Part shown: positions 51,997 to 61,417 of the stretch, one piece after another
How the letters are laid out: every line of letters begins with the position of its first letter
How positions within the stretch are numbered: the stretch's first letter is position 1
Assembly: GCA_963786975.1 (NCBI GenBank)
Contig: CAWBBE010000007.1
Location: forward strand, 1 to 64,000
DNA length: 64,000 nucleotides
Direction: 5' to 3'
Source of the DNA: Palsa-506 sp963786975
Lineage (GTDB): Bacteria > Actinomycetota > Actinomycetes > Streptosporangiales > Streptosporangiaceae
Notes under the pieces: model-generated
What the model was told of the DNA's origin: nothing
Databases searched by the model: none
What the model saw: the letters and a program-made list of their open reading frames with translations, nothing else
Program-made: the position numbers and the translations under genes

Positions 51997-53107
51997 ATGC
52001 CGTCCTACGACGCGTTCCTGCTGGTGTCTTTCGGGGGCCCGGAGCGCCCCGGCGATGTCATCCCGTTCCTGCGCAACGTTACGCGCGGCCGCGGGGTCCC
52101 GGCCGAGCGGCTGGAGCAGGTGGCCGAACATTACTACCGGTTCGGCGGGGTGAGCCCGATCAACCAGCAGTGCCGCGACCTTATCGCCGCCATCGAGAAG
52201 GACCTCGCGGCCAGCGGCGCCGGCCTGCCGGTCTACTGGGGTAACCGGAACTGGGACCCTTACCTGGCTGACACGGTCCGGGCGATGGCCGCGGACGGCG
52301 TGCGGCGCGCGCTCGCCTTCGTGACCTCCGCCTACAGCTCCTACTCAGGCTGCAGGCAGTACCTCGACGACATCGAGCGGGCCCGCGCGCAAGCCGGGCC
52401 TGGCCGCCCCGCGGATCGACAAAATCCGGCCGTACTTCAACCATCCCGGCTTCATCGAGCCGCTGGCGGCGAGCACGCGGCGGGCAATCGAGTCGCTGGA
52501 TTCATCCGTTTCGGAAAAAGCGGAGCTGGTGTTCACCGCGCACAGCATCCCGGCCGGCATGGCCGCCGCCAGCGGCCCGGACGGCAGCGGCGCGTACCCG
52601 GCGCAGCTAGCCGAGGCGGCCCGGCTGGTGGCCGAGCGGGCCCGCCCGCGGCCGGCCGCCACCGCACGGCGCTGGCGGCTGGCCTATCAGAGCCGCAGCG
52701 GCCCGCCGTCCCAGCCGTGGCTCGGCCCGGATGTCAGCGACTGCCTGGCCGAGCTGGCCGCGGCGGGCGCCCCGGCGGTGGTCCTGGTGCCGGCCGGCTT
52801 CGTCTCCGATCACCTGGAAGTCAGGTACGACCTCGACGTGGAGGCGGCCGGGACCGCCGCGCGCCTCGGCCTGCCGATGGCCCGGGCGGCTACCCCGGGC
52901 ACCGACCCGGCGTTCATCGCGATGATCACCGAGCTGGTCGCCGAGCGGCTGGACGGCGCCCCCCGGGCCGCGCTCGGCGGCCTGGGCGCCTGGCCCGACT
53001 GCTGCCCGGCCGGATGCTGCGCGGCCCGGCCGCCCGGCGATCCGGCCGCTGCCCGGCCCGCCGCCCGCCCGGCCGCCCGGCCCGGCCAGCCGGAGACCCG
53101 GCCGTGA
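51997..53107 (+). pseudogene. hemH: Ferrochelatase, frameshifted
   Basis: From ATG 51997 the frame gives LLVSFGGPERPGDVIPFLRNV, YYRFGGVSPINQQCRDL and VTSAYSSYSGCRQYLDDI. At about 52396-52398 a GGG run has one base too many; the next frame resumes with LAAPRIDKIRPYFNHPGFIEP, the catalytic FTAHSIPAGM and YQSRSGPPSQPWLGPDVSD, then GFVSDHLEVRYDLD. Corrected length is about 369 residues. The enzyme inserts iron into coproporphyrin III or protoporphyrin IX; in actinobacteria the coproporphyrin route is usual. Haem synthesis is essential in most relatives, so the lesion is probably a base-calling error. The stop overlaps the IMPase start (GTGA). Confidence 0.9.
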
Positions 53108-53922
53108 GCCTGCCCCGGGTCGGCCAGCTGCTGGAGCTGGCCAGGTCGGTCGCGGCCGAGGCCGGCCAGCTGCTGCACAACTGCCGCCCGGCCGGCCGCC
53201 CGGCGGTGCTCACCACGAAGTCGAGCCCGACGGACGTGGTAACCGCGATGGACCGGGCCGCCGAGACGCTGATCAGGACCAGGATCCTGGCCGAGCGGCC
53301 TGCGGACGCGATACTCGGCGAGGAGGGCGGCGAGTCCGGCCACGGCCGGGTCCGCTGGATCGTGGATCCGCTGGATGGCACCGTGAACTACCTGTACGGC
53401 CTGCCCGACTGGTCGGTCAGCGTCGCGGTAGAGGTCAGCGGCACCGTGGTGGCGGGCGCCGTGGTGGTGCCGCAGCGCGGCGAGGAGTTCTGCGCGATGC
53501 TCGGCGCCGGCGCGTGGCTGTGGTCGGGCGGCGGCCCGCCGGCCGCGCTGCGCTGCAACGCCGACGTCCCGCTCGGCCAGGCGCTGGTCGCGACCGGCTT
53601 CGGCTACGAGTCCGGCAGGCGCCGGATACAGGGCGAGGTGGTGGCCGCGGTGCTGCCGCGGGTGCGGGACATCCGGCGCGCCGGGTCGGCCGCCGTCGAT
53701 CTCTGCTCGCTGGCGGCCGGCCGGGTCGACGGCTACTTCGAGCGGGGCTTGAACTACTGGGACATCGCGGCCGGCGGCCTCATCGCCGCCGAGGCGGGCG
53801 CCCGGGTGGCCGGCCTGGCGGGCCGGCCAGCCAGCCCGTCGATGACCGTCGCGGCCGGGCCAGGGCTGTTCGGCGCGCTGCACGACCTGCTGGCCGGCCT
53901 GCAACCCGAGCGCGACGCCTAG
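53104..53922 (+). CDS. suhB: Inositol monophosphatase-family phosphatase
   Basis: A 272-residue Mg-dependent phosphatase. Metal-binding residues: Glu in LGEEGG (about 73-74), WIVDPLDGTVNYLYG (Asp 88 and Asp 91) and the distal Asp in YWDIAAGG. Length and motif order match the IMPase/SuhB family that hydrolyses inositol-1-phosphate or related sugar phosphates; actinobacteria use such enzymes for phosphatidylinositol and mycothiol precursors. GTG 53104 overlaps the ferrochelatase stop (GTGA), so the two are translationally coupled although not linked in pathway. Confidence 0.92.
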   Translation: MSLPRVGQLLELARSVAAEAGQLLHNCRPAGRPAVLTTKSSPTDVVTAMDRAAETLIRTRILAERPADAILGEEGGESGHGRVRWIVDPLDGTVNYLYGLPDWSVSVAVEVSGTVVAGAVVVPQRGEEFCAMLGAGAWLWSGGGPPAALRCNADVPLGQALVATGFGYESGRRRIQGEVVAAVLPRVRDIRRAGSAAVDLCSLAAGRVDGYFERGLNYWDIAAGGLIAAEAGARVAGLAGRPASPSMTVAAGPGLFGALHDLLAGLQPERDA

Positions 53923-53937
53923 CCCGCCCGGCCGCCG

Positions 53938-55251
53938 CTACTGCCTGGCCAGGATGCCGCGGGCGGCCAGGCTCGAGGCGCCCCGGTAGGTGAACTGCAG
54001 TGTTCCGCCCGGCCGCTGCGTGAGCGTGACCATGCCGTTCAGGCAGACCCCGGCCACGATCTGCTGGCTCATCGTGTAGCGCTGGTGCGCCGACGACTTC
54101 AGGATGAGGTTCCCGGTGCAGGTCAGCGAGCTGCCCGAGTAGGTGATCGTGCCGGCCGGCGACTTTCCGGTCAGCCTGACCTCGGTGCCGATCCGGACGC
54201 TGCCCTGTTGTACCGATCCGGACCAGGTGCCGTCCACCGCGGCCGGCAGCGTCGCCGTGCGCGATGGCGACGGGCCGGACGACGTCGGGCGCGCCGAGGC
54301 CGGCCGGTTGGCCGAGGCCGGGTTGACCGCGTGCGCCGGACCGCCCGAGCTGGCGTTCTGCAGCACCCGCACGGCGACCCCGATCGCCACCAGGCAGACC
54401 GCCGCCGCCGCGGCCCAGCCGATGGCCCGCGCCCGCCGCGGCCGGGCGCCCGGGCGGGCCGGCCGGGCCGGCCCGGGCGGCGGCGCCGGCCGGGCGCGCA
54501 CCGCCGCCTTCGCCGCCCGCCGGGAGCCCTCCGCCAGCACCCCGGCCGGCGGGTTCTCCTGGCCGAGCAGCCGGACGAGGGCCTGCCGGGCAGTCGGCCT
54601 GGCGGCCGGCTCTAGCGTGACGCAGCTCGCCACCACGCCGCGCAGCGGCTCCGGCAGCGCGGTCAGCTGCGCGCGGCCGGCCACGCTCCGGCCGGTCGCC
54701 GCGTACAGCACCGCCCGCGCCCACCCGAGCATGTCGGCGGCGGGCGTGGCCGTGCCGTACGGCGGCGTGATCGCGAAGCCGATCACCCGCGGCCCGCCGT
54801 CGCCGAGCACGACGTGCTCGGGCCCGAACTCGCCGTGCACCAGCCCGGCCTGGTGAACCGCGGCCAGCCCGGTCGCCATGCCGATGGCCAGCGCCGCGAG
54901 CTCCTCGCCCGGCCGCGGCCCGGCCGCGGCCACTGTCTCGGACAGCAGCGGGCCGGACACGTACTCGCTGACCAGGTAGGCCTGGTTGTTCTCCAGGCCG
55001 GCGTCAACGATCCGGGCGGCGCAGAACGGCGGTACCCGGCGCGCCGCCCGGGCTTCCGCGGTGAACCGGTCCCGCACGGCGCTGTCCGGCGTCCGCTCCG
55101 GCGCGAACAGGGTCAGCGTCACCCGGTCGCCGTCGGTGGCCCGGCCGAGGTACGCCGGGCTGCTGCCGGGGATGCCGGTGACCCGCCCGGTCAGCCGGTA
55201 GCGCCCGACGCGCTTTGGATCGTCGGGCCGCAGTGGCGCGACCTGGGGCAT
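53938..55251 (-). CDS. Membrane protein with degenerate Ser/Thr kinase domain
   Basis: A 437-residue protein. Residues 1-255 follow the protein-kinase fold (GRYRLTGRVTG for the G-loop, YLVSEYVSGPLL hinge, GLAAVHQAGLVHGEFGPEHVVLGDG for the catalytic loop), but the HRD motif reads HGE and the DFG motif reads GFA, so the catalytic and Mg-binding aspartates are gone: a pseudokinase. A Pro/Arg linker leads to one transmembrane helix (about 285-305) and an extracytoplasmic domain of about 110 residues (TWSGSVQQGSVRIGTEVRLTG, two Cys). Actinobacteria use such pseudokinases as scaffolds in cell-wall control (MviN/FhaA-type). ATG 55251 has GGAG seven bases upstream. An FHA protein gene lies 6 kb away in the window. 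Confidence 0.85.
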   Translation of the reverse strand: MPQVAPLRPDDPKRVGRYRLTGRVTGIPGSSPAYLGRATDGDRVTLTLFAPERTPDSAVRDRFTAEARAARRVPPFCAARIVDAGLENNQAYLVSEYVSGPLLSETVAAAGPRPGEELAALAIGMATGLAAVHQAGLVHGEFGPEHVVLGDGGPRVIGFAITPPYGTATPAADMLGWARAVLYAATGRSVAGRAQLTALPEPLRGVVASCVTLEPAARPTARQALVRLLGQENPPAGVLAEGSRRAAKAAVRARPAPPPGPARPARPGARPRRARAIGWAAAAAVCLVAIGVAVRVLQNASSGGPAHAVNPASANRPASARPTSSGPSPSRTATLPAAVDGTWSGSVQQGSVRIGTEVRLTGKSPAGTITYSGSSLTCTGNLILKSSAHQRYTMSQQIVAGVCLNGMVTLTQRPGGTLQFTYRGASSLAARGILARQ

Positions 55252-55533
55252 GCGTCGTCTCCGCGAGGTCCGGCGTGGCAAGATGTGCGGTTCGTACCAT
55301 ACGCACTCCGCGCTGCGGGGCTGGGCGGATCGGCTAAGTTACTCGCTGGTGAAGCTGCCGGCGGCGCGGCTCAGCCGGCCTGCGGGGGCGACACGAACCT
55401 GTCCCGGCGGCGGGCTACGTGTGGGCGGCGCCGGGACGTGACAGAATTCGCCGCCGGAATCGGGCACAACTACGGCCTCCCGAGCGTTACATCCCGCGCG
55501 ACGAGGCGCAAGACATGGAGGGGTATGGCCAAG

Positions 55534-55833
55534 ATGGCTACTGACTATGACAGTCCGCGGAAGACGGACGACGAGCTCACCGAGGACAGCCTGCAGGAGC
55601 TACAGGCGCGCCGGATGGACAAGTCATCTTCCACTATTGACGTCGACCCGGACGACGTGGCCGAATCACTGGAGCTGCCCGGGGCGGATCTGTCGAACGA
55701 GGAGCTCTCGTTCCGCGTGATCCCGCGCCAGGCGGACGAGTTCACCTGCTCAAGCTGTTTCCTGGTGCACCACCGGAGCCAGCTGGCGGAGACCAAGGGC
55801 AACCTGCTGGTCTGCCGGGAGTGCGCGGCATAA
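55534..55833 (+). CDS. DUF4193 protein
   Basis: A 99-residue acidic protein. It starts MATDYDSPRKTDDELTED and ends with a zinc-ribbon-like part (RVIPRQADEFTCSSCFLVHHRSQLA, then LLVCRECAA) holding four cysteines. This is the DUF4193 family, highly conserved and confined to actinobacteria; function unknown, though the fold suggests a small nucleic-acid or RNA-polymerase associated factor. GGAGGGG lies 10 bases before ATG 55534; an in-frame ATG at 55525 is too close to that site. Confidence 0.95.
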   Translation: MATDYDSPRKTDDELTEDSLQELQARRMDKSSSTIDVDPDDVAESLELPGADLSNEELSFRVIPRQADEFTCSSCFLVHHRSQLAETKGNLLVCRECAA

Positions 55834-55850
55834 CAGCGGCGAGCCGGCCG

Positions 55851-57527
55851 ATGCTAGCCGACCTGGTCTTCACCGGTGGCCCGGTCTACACCGCTGACCA
55901 GGCCAGGCGCCGGCTGGTCCCGGCCGGCCCGGGCGCCAGCGCGGTGGCGGTGGCCGGCGGCCGGATCATCGCCGTGGCCGCGGCGGGCAGCCGGCCGGTC
56001 CGGGAGCTGACCGGGCCGGCCACGGAGATCATCGACCTGGGCGGCCGGGCGCTGCTGCCCGGTTTCCAGGACGCGCACGTGCACCCCGCGTTCGCCGGGG
56101 TGACCATGGTCGGCTGCAACCTGATCGGTGCCGCGTCGCTGGACGAGGCGCTGGCCAGGATCCGGTCTTACGCGGACGCCCGCCCCGGCCAGGGCTGGAT
56201 CGCCGGGGCCGGCTGGCGAATGGAATGGTTCCCCGGCGGCACCCCGGGCCGTGAGCTGCTCGACCAGGTGACCGGGGGGCGGCCAGCGTTCCTGCTGAAC
56301 CGGGACGCGCACGGGGCATGGGCGAGCACCCGCGCGCTCGAGCTGGCCGGGATCGACGCCCGCACCCCTGATCCGCCGGACGGACGGATCGAGCGGGAAT
56401 CGGGCGGCGCCCCGCAGGGCACCCTGCACGAGGGTGCCGCCACCCTGGCGGGCAGCCACCTGCCGCCGGTTTCGGCCGCGGACAAGCTGGCCGGGCTGCT
56501 GCTGGCGCAGCAGCATCTGCACGCCAGGGGCATCACCGCCTGGCAGGACGCGATCGTCGGGGACTATCTCGGCTCGGCCGACCCGCTGCCGGCCTACCTG
56601 GCGGCCGCGCGTGGCGGCCAGCTCACCGCCCGGGTGGCCGGCGCGCTGTGGTGGGACCGCCGTCGCGGCCTCGGCCAGCTCGATGACCTGCTCAGCCGCC
56701 GCGAGGAAGGCCAGGCGGGCCGGTTCCGGGCGAACACGGTGAAGATCATGCTGGACGGCGTGGCGGAGAACTTCACCGCCGCGATGATCGAGCCGTACCA
56801 CGACTCCTGCGGCCAGGCCGGCCACCGCGGCCTGTGTTATGTCGACCCGGCGGAGCTGCGCGAGGCCGTGACCCGGCTGGACGCCGAGCAGTTCCAGGTG
56901 CATTTCCACGCGATCGGCGACCGCGCGGTGCGCCAGGCGCTGGACGCGGTCGAGGCGGCGGTGGCCGCCAACGGCCGCACCGGTCACCGGCATCACATCG
57001 CGCACCTGCAGGTCATGCACCCGGCGGATATCCCGCGGTTCGCCGCGCTTGACGTCACCGCCAACATGCAGGCGCTGTGGGCCGCGCATGAGCCGCAGAT
57101 GGACGAGCTGACGATCCCGTTCATCGGGCCGCAGCGGGCCGCCCGGCAGTACCTGTTCGGCGACCTGGCCAGGTCCGGCGCCCGCCTCGCGGCGGGCAGC
57201 GACTGGGCGGTGAGCAGCGCGAACCCGATGCGTGCCATCCACGTAGCGGTGAACCGGGCGCTGCCGGGCGCAGTCGGGAGCGATGCCGAGCCGTTCCTGC
57301 CGGAGCAGCGCCTCGGCCTGGCGGAGGCGCTCGCCGCTTACACGATCGGCTCCGCCTACGTGAACCACACCGACGGCGAGACCGGCACGGTCGAGCCGGG
57401 CCGGCTGGCCGACCTGATCGTGCTGGACCGGGATCCGTTCGCGGTGCCGCCGGGGGATCTGGCCAGCCTGCGGGTGCTGGCCACCTACGTCGAGGGCGAG
57501 CGCGTCTACGCCGCCAGCGACATGTAA
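55851..57527 (+). CDS. Amidohydrolase (YtcJ-like)
   Basis: A 558-residue metal-dependent hydrolase of the amidohydrolase_3 family. The N-terminal beta-sandwich (DLVFTGGPVYTAD) precedes the barrel with metal ligands in GFQDAHVHP, then HFHAIGDRAV, HHIAHLQVMHP and GSDWAVSSANPM. Family members cleave formyl or acyl amides or act on exoenzyme substrates such as aryl amides. No signal peptide. It starts 17 bases after the DUF4193 stop; the longer frame from GTG 55821 overlaps that gene. Substrate unknown. Confidence 0.92.
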   Translation: MLADLVFTGGPVYTADQARRRLVPAGPGASAVAVAGGRIIAVAAAGSRPVRELTGPATEIIDLGGRALLPGFQDAHVHPAFAGVTMVGCNLIGAASLDEALARIRSYADARPGQGWIAGAGWRMEWFPGGTPGRELLDQVTGGRPAFLLNRDAHGAWASTRALELAGIDARTPDPPDGRIERESGGAPQGTLHEGAATLAGSHLPPVSAADKLAGLLLAQQHLHARGITAWQDAIVGDYLGSADPLPAYLAAARGGQLTARVAGALWWDRRRGLGQLDDLLSRREEGQAGRFRANTVKIMLDGVAENFTAAMIEPYHDSCGQAGHRGLCYVDPAELREAVTRLDAEQFQVHFHAIGDRAVRQALDAVEAAVAANGRTGHRHHIAHLQVMHPADIPRFAALDVTANMQALWAAHEPQMDELTIPFIGPQRAARQYLFGDLARSGARLAAGSDWAVSSANPMRAIHVAVNRALPGAVGSDAEPFLPEQRLGLAEALAAYTIGSAYVNHTDGETGTVEPGRLADLIVLDRDPFAVPPGDLASLRVLATYVEGERVYAASDM

Positions 57528-57704
57528 AGGCAGCGCCGATGCAGACAGCGTCCGCGGGTCGGCGCTCGGTGAACGTTCCCAGCTTCTCGGTGAGGCCTAC
57601 CTTGTCAATCGGCATGTCCGTGATCGTCGCACTCCGGCGGCCGGCCAGGCCAGCGAGTTCCGGGCGGGCGGCCGCCGCCCGCGGCCGCCGTGCCGGGGGT
57701 CGTG

Positions 57705-58745
57705 GTGAGTGACCCGGTGCAGGCGGCGCGGTTCGCCGCGCAGCTGCTGTCCGGCGAGCCGGCCGCCAGCGCCGTGGCCGTCGTCGGCCGGCTGCTTGCG
57801 GTGCAGGGCCAGGACCCGCGCGGCGCCCGGCTCGCCGTCCGGGCCCGGTCGTCCGGGCTGACCTCGGCGGACGTCGACCGGGCGCTGACCGGCGACCGGT
57901 CGCTGCTGATCACCTGGCTGAACCGCGGCACGCTGCATCTGGTCCGCAGTGAGGATTACTGGTGGCTGCACCCGCTCACCACGCCGCAGCTGGCCGCGGC
58001 GAGCGCACGCCGGCTGGCGCAGGAGGGAGTGCCGCCGGCCGACGCCGACAAGGCGGTCGCCGCGATCGAGGCGGCGCTGGCCGCGGACGGGCCGCTGACC
58101 CGTGCCGCGCTGCGTGACCGGGTCGCCTCGGCCGGGGTCCGCACCGAAGGCCAGGCCCTGGTGCACGTGCTGCTGCTCGCCACGCTACGCGGCCACATCG
58201 TGCGCGGGCCGATGATCGGCGCCGAGCAAGCCTTCGTGCTGGTCCGCGACTGGCTCGGCGCGCCGCCGGCCCTGCCGGGCCGGGACGCGGCGCTGGCCGA
58301 GCTGGCCAGGCGTTACCTGGCCGGGCACGGCCCGGCGGCCGACCGGGACCTGGCCAGGTGGGCCGGGCTGCCGCTGCGGGACGCCCGGCGCGGCCTGGCT
58401 GCCATCGGGCCCGGGCTGGCCGAGCATCCCGGCGGCCTGGTCAGCCTGGCTGCCGCCGGGCACGACGACGGCCCCGGGCTGCCGCCGCCGCGGCTGCTCG
58501 GTGCCTTCGACCCGCTGCTGCACGGCTGGGTGTCCCGCGCGCCGGTACTCGGCGCGCAGCCGGGCATCGTCGTCTCCAACGGCGTCTTCCGGCCGTTCGC
58601 GCTCGTCGCCGGCCGCGCGGCCGGCACCTGGCGGCTGGCCCGCGGCAAGGTCACGCTGGCGCCGTTCGGGCCGCTGGCGGCGGCCGACGCCGCCGCCCTG
58701 CAGGCCGACGCCGGCGACGTGCAGCGCTTCCTGGACCTGCGCTAG
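57705..58745 (+). CDS. Winged-helix DNA-binding domain protein (YcaQ/AlkX-like)
   Basis: A 346-residue protein of the HTH_42 family: QAARFAAQLLSGEP opening, VVGRLLAVQGQDPRGARLAVRAR, ITWLNRGTLHLVRSEDYWWLHPL (the QxQ-like and tryptophan-rich segments) and a C-terminal LLGAFDPLLHGW. Relatives include DNA interstrand-crosslink and alkyl-damage glycosylases (AlkZ, YcaQ), so a repair role is possible. GTG 57705 has GGGGG five bases upstream; GTG 57690 is in frame too. The stop codon shares CTAG with the stop of the convergent acetamidase gene. Confidence 0.9.
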   Translation: MSDPVQAARFAAQLLSGEPAASAVAVVGRLLAVQGQDPRGARLAVRARSSGLTSADVDRALTGDRSLLITWLNRGTLHLVRSEDYWWLHPLTTPQLAAASARRLAQEGVPPADADKAVAAIEAALAADGPLTRAALRDRVASAGVRTEGQALVHVLLLATLRGHIVRGPMIGAEQAFVLVRDWLGAPPALPGRDAALAELARRYLAGHGPAADRDLARWAGLPLRDARRGLAAIGPGLAEHPGGLVSLAAAGHDDGPGLPPPRLLGAFDPLLHGWVSRAPVLGAQPGIVVSNGVFRPFALVAGRAAGTWRLARGKVTLAPFGPLAAADAAALQADAGDVQRFLDLR

Positions 58746-59758
58746 CGGCCCCGGTACTGGCCGGCCAGCTCGCGCAGCCGGGCGTGCGCGCCGCCCATCG
58801 CGGCGGCGGCGGGCAGGTACCGCTTGGGCAGCTTCGCCAGGCTGGTGTAGTTCGGGTCGCAGACGTTGGCCAGTGGCGACTCGATCACCTGGGTGATGAG
58901 CTGGTAGGCATCCAGCGGGTCGAACCCGTACTCGGCGCCGAGCCATTGCACCATGTCCAGCTGGGCGATGCGGAACGCGTCCTCCAGCGGGCGGGCGGAG
59001 CCGGCCGACATCAGGTACTCGTCGGATTCCAGCCGCGGCCAGGGGCACGCCGCGCCCTTGATCAGGTCGACCACCAGGACCGTGTTCATCGCGCATTCGA
59101 CGGCTACGCCGCAGGTCTCGCCCTCGCCCTGGCGGGCGTGCCCGTCGCCGAGCGACAGCAGCGCGCCCTCGACGTTGACGCCCAGGTAGCAGGTAGCGCC
59201 GGCGCGCATCTCCGGCGTGTCCATGTTGCCGCCGAACGCGTCCGGCACCAGCGCGCTGCGCACCTCCAGCATGGCCGGGGCCACGCCGACCGTGCCGTGC
59301 ATCGGGTCCATCGGCAGGTCTACCGTGTACTCGCCGTGCCGGGCGGTGAACCGGCAGGTCCTGGCGGCCGCGTCCAGCTGGTAGATCCACACCAGCTCCG
59401 GCAGCGGGTCGTTCAGCAGCGCGGTCAGGTGGGTGCCGGTCAGCGCGCCGAACAGCGGGATCGTGGTGGACGCGGCCCAGTCCCTGGCCGGCTCGATCGA
59501 GACGAAGTGCACCGCGACCGTGTCGCCGGGCCCGGCGCCCTCGATGTAGAACGGCCCGGTCTGCGGGTTCACGTACGGGAACTCGCAGACCTCGGTGACC
59601 AGGTCGGTCTCGCTGCGCACCCGGCCGGCGAACGCGTCCTCGGTGAAGACCTCCAGGATGGCCGGCGGCCGGATGCGGGCTACCGGCGCGGCGCCCCCGA
59701 ACGTCCAGGCGTACTGCCCTGGCTCCGGGCGGAAGGCGTGGACCTGCGGATCGCTCAT
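58742..59758 (-). CDS. Acetamidase/formamidase family protein
   Basis: A 338-residue amidase of the FmdA/AmdA family. It has PFYIEGAGPGDTVAVHF, PLFGALTG, MHGTVGVAPA, FGGNMDTPEMRAGATCYLGVNVEGALLSLGDGHARQGEGE (the metal-binding strand and GDGHA motif) and VECAMNT. The enzyme releases ammonia from formamide or acetamide. ATG 59758 shares one base with the stop of the permease gene (TAATG), so the two are coupled: the permease would import the amide or a related nitrogen source and this enzyme would hydrolyse it. Confidence 0.94.
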   Translation of the reverse strand: MSDPQVHAFRPEPGQYAWTFGGAAPVARIRPPAILEVFTEDAFAGRVRSETDLVTEVCEFPYVNPQTGPFYIEGAGPGDTVAVHFVSIEPARDWAASTTIPLFGALTGTHLTALLNDPLPELVWIYQLDAAARTCRFTARHGEYTVDLPMDPMHGTVGVAPAMLEVRSALVPDAFGGNMDTPEMRAGATCYLGVNVEGALLSLGDGHARQGEGETCGVAVECAMNTVLVVDLIKGAACPWPRLESDEYLMSAGSARPLEDAFRIAQLDMVQWLGAEYGFDPLDAYQLITQVIESPLANVCDPNYTSLAKLPKRYLPAAAAMGGAHARLRELAGQYRGR

Positions 59759-61224
59759 TACTCGCCGACCTCCAGTTCGTCCAGGTGCACCAGCCCGACC
59801 TCGGTGACCCGGCGCGGGTCGGTCCGGTACAGGTAGATCAGGTAGATCACCCCGAGGATCATGAAGCCGCCCACGCCCGGGCCCATGTAGGAGACCGGCG
59901 GCGCGAGCGGCGCGATGAAGCTGAACACGTCGATGCCGGCCGCGGTGAGCCAGGCGGGCACGAACGTGATGATGCCGAGCACCGGGATGATCACGTGCAG
60001 CAGCCAGTTGAAGCCGCCGCGCCGGGTGAAGAAGCCGATGCACGCGGCGTTCATCAGGATGTAGATCGCGGCGAGCACGATGACCAGGGCGGTGGCGACC
60101 ATCACGAAGGCGGTCACCGGGTCATAGCCGAGGCCGAGGCCGAGCGTCACCGCGACCGTCACCGCGAACGCGGTCAGGATCGCCGTCTGCGGGGACCGGT
60201 GCTTGCGGCTCACCTGCGCGAGGAAGCGCGGGAAGGCCCCGATCCGGCCCATCGCCTACGCCGTCCGGCTGGACACGTTCACGCCCGCGTTGGCGTTGGC
60301 GATGGTGGAGTTGACGATGGCCAGGAAGACGAAGAACCAGAAGGCCCCGTACAGCGACCTGGCCAGGCCCTCCCAGGACGCGCTGCCGGTCCCGGTGGTG
60401 AAGTTGTGGAACTCGGCGGGCCCGAAGGCCACATCGACCGCGTAGGTGGTGAACACGTAAAGGGCACCGATCAGCAGGGTGGCCAGCAGCACCGCCCGCT
60501 GGATGGTCCGCCGCGGGTTCCTCGCCTCCTCGGCCAGCGGGGCGGCGCCCTCGAACCCGCCGAACGCGAGGATCGTGTAGACCGAGCCGGCGATGATCCC
60601 GGTCAGGCCCTTGAAGCCGGGCTGGGTGTACTTGGTGGTGAAGACCGACAGCGTGTTGCCGCTGCCCGCGTGCACGACGAAGAAGATGGCCAGCACCAGG
60701 AAGACGCCGATCTCGAACAGCCCGAGCACCGTGCCCAGGCGGGCCGACGTGCGGATGCCGTAGAAGCCGGCCGCGAGCACGATCACCGCGCCGGCCAGCG
60801 CCCACGGCCACCACAGGTTCGCCGGGTAGCCGTGGAACTCGGAGTTCAGCGTGGCTGCGGTGGTGAAGCCGAGCTGGAGCAGCACCAGCGGCGGGATCAG
60901 CAATCCGACCAGCACATAGCCCCAGGCGACCAGGAAGCCGATGGAGGGGTGCAGGCCGCGGGCCGCATAGGTCGCCAGCGAGCCGGCCGACGGCATCTCG
61001 CGGGCCAGCAGGCCGATGCTGCAGGCGCAGAACAGGCAGGCGATCAGCGCGAAGACCACCGCGAGCGGCAGCGATCCGCCCGCGAACGCCACCCCGGCCG
61101 GGATCGACGCGGCGATGGCGGCGCCCGGCGCCATGTCGGTGATGCTCTGGAAAAGGACCTCGCGCAGGCCGATGGCGTCACGGCGGAGTCCGGCCGGTGC
61201 TGCTGTGCGGGCCGCTGCTGTCAA
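59758..61224 (-). pseudogene. APC-superfamily amino acid permease with one in-frame TAG
   Basis: From ATG 61224 a twelve-helix APC permease is encoded: SITDMAPGAAIAASIPAGVAFAGG at the first helix, AFGGFEGAAPLAEEARNPRR in helix 6 and loop. At codon 323 (60256-60258) a TAG interrupts NVSSRTA-AMGRIGAFPRFLA; relatives have Tyr at this spot, so TAC to TAG would be one substitution. The frame then continues open for 164 codons to 59758. Total 488 codons. Everything else is intact, so it is a single nonsense change, real or an error. It is cotranslated with the acetamidase gene, suggesting amide or amino-acid uptake. Confidence 0.88.
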
Positions 61225-61417
61225 TGCTGCCTCCGGTGCGTGCGGGGCCTGATGCTACCGGGATGATCTCATGCCCGCCTTCGCCGAAGTAGGCCCAGAT
61301 TGCGTGGTCCGTTCCGCCGCCGGGCGGCGGATTTCGGTACCAGCAGGCCGCCGTCAGCGGCATCGCGGCCAGCCGGGAAAGGTTAAAGCCGGGCCCTGGC
61401 CCCGGGCGGCACGTGCC

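Noticed and set aside
51997..53107. Programmed ribosomal frameshifting in ferrochelatase and the other split genes
   Set aside because: No slippery heptamer with a downstream pseudoknot is apparent, and directions of the shifts differ from gene to gene.
60256..60258. TAG as pyrrolysine or programmed readthrough
   Set aside because: No pyrrolysine genes or recoding structure visible; a Tyr-to-stop single substitution is simpler.
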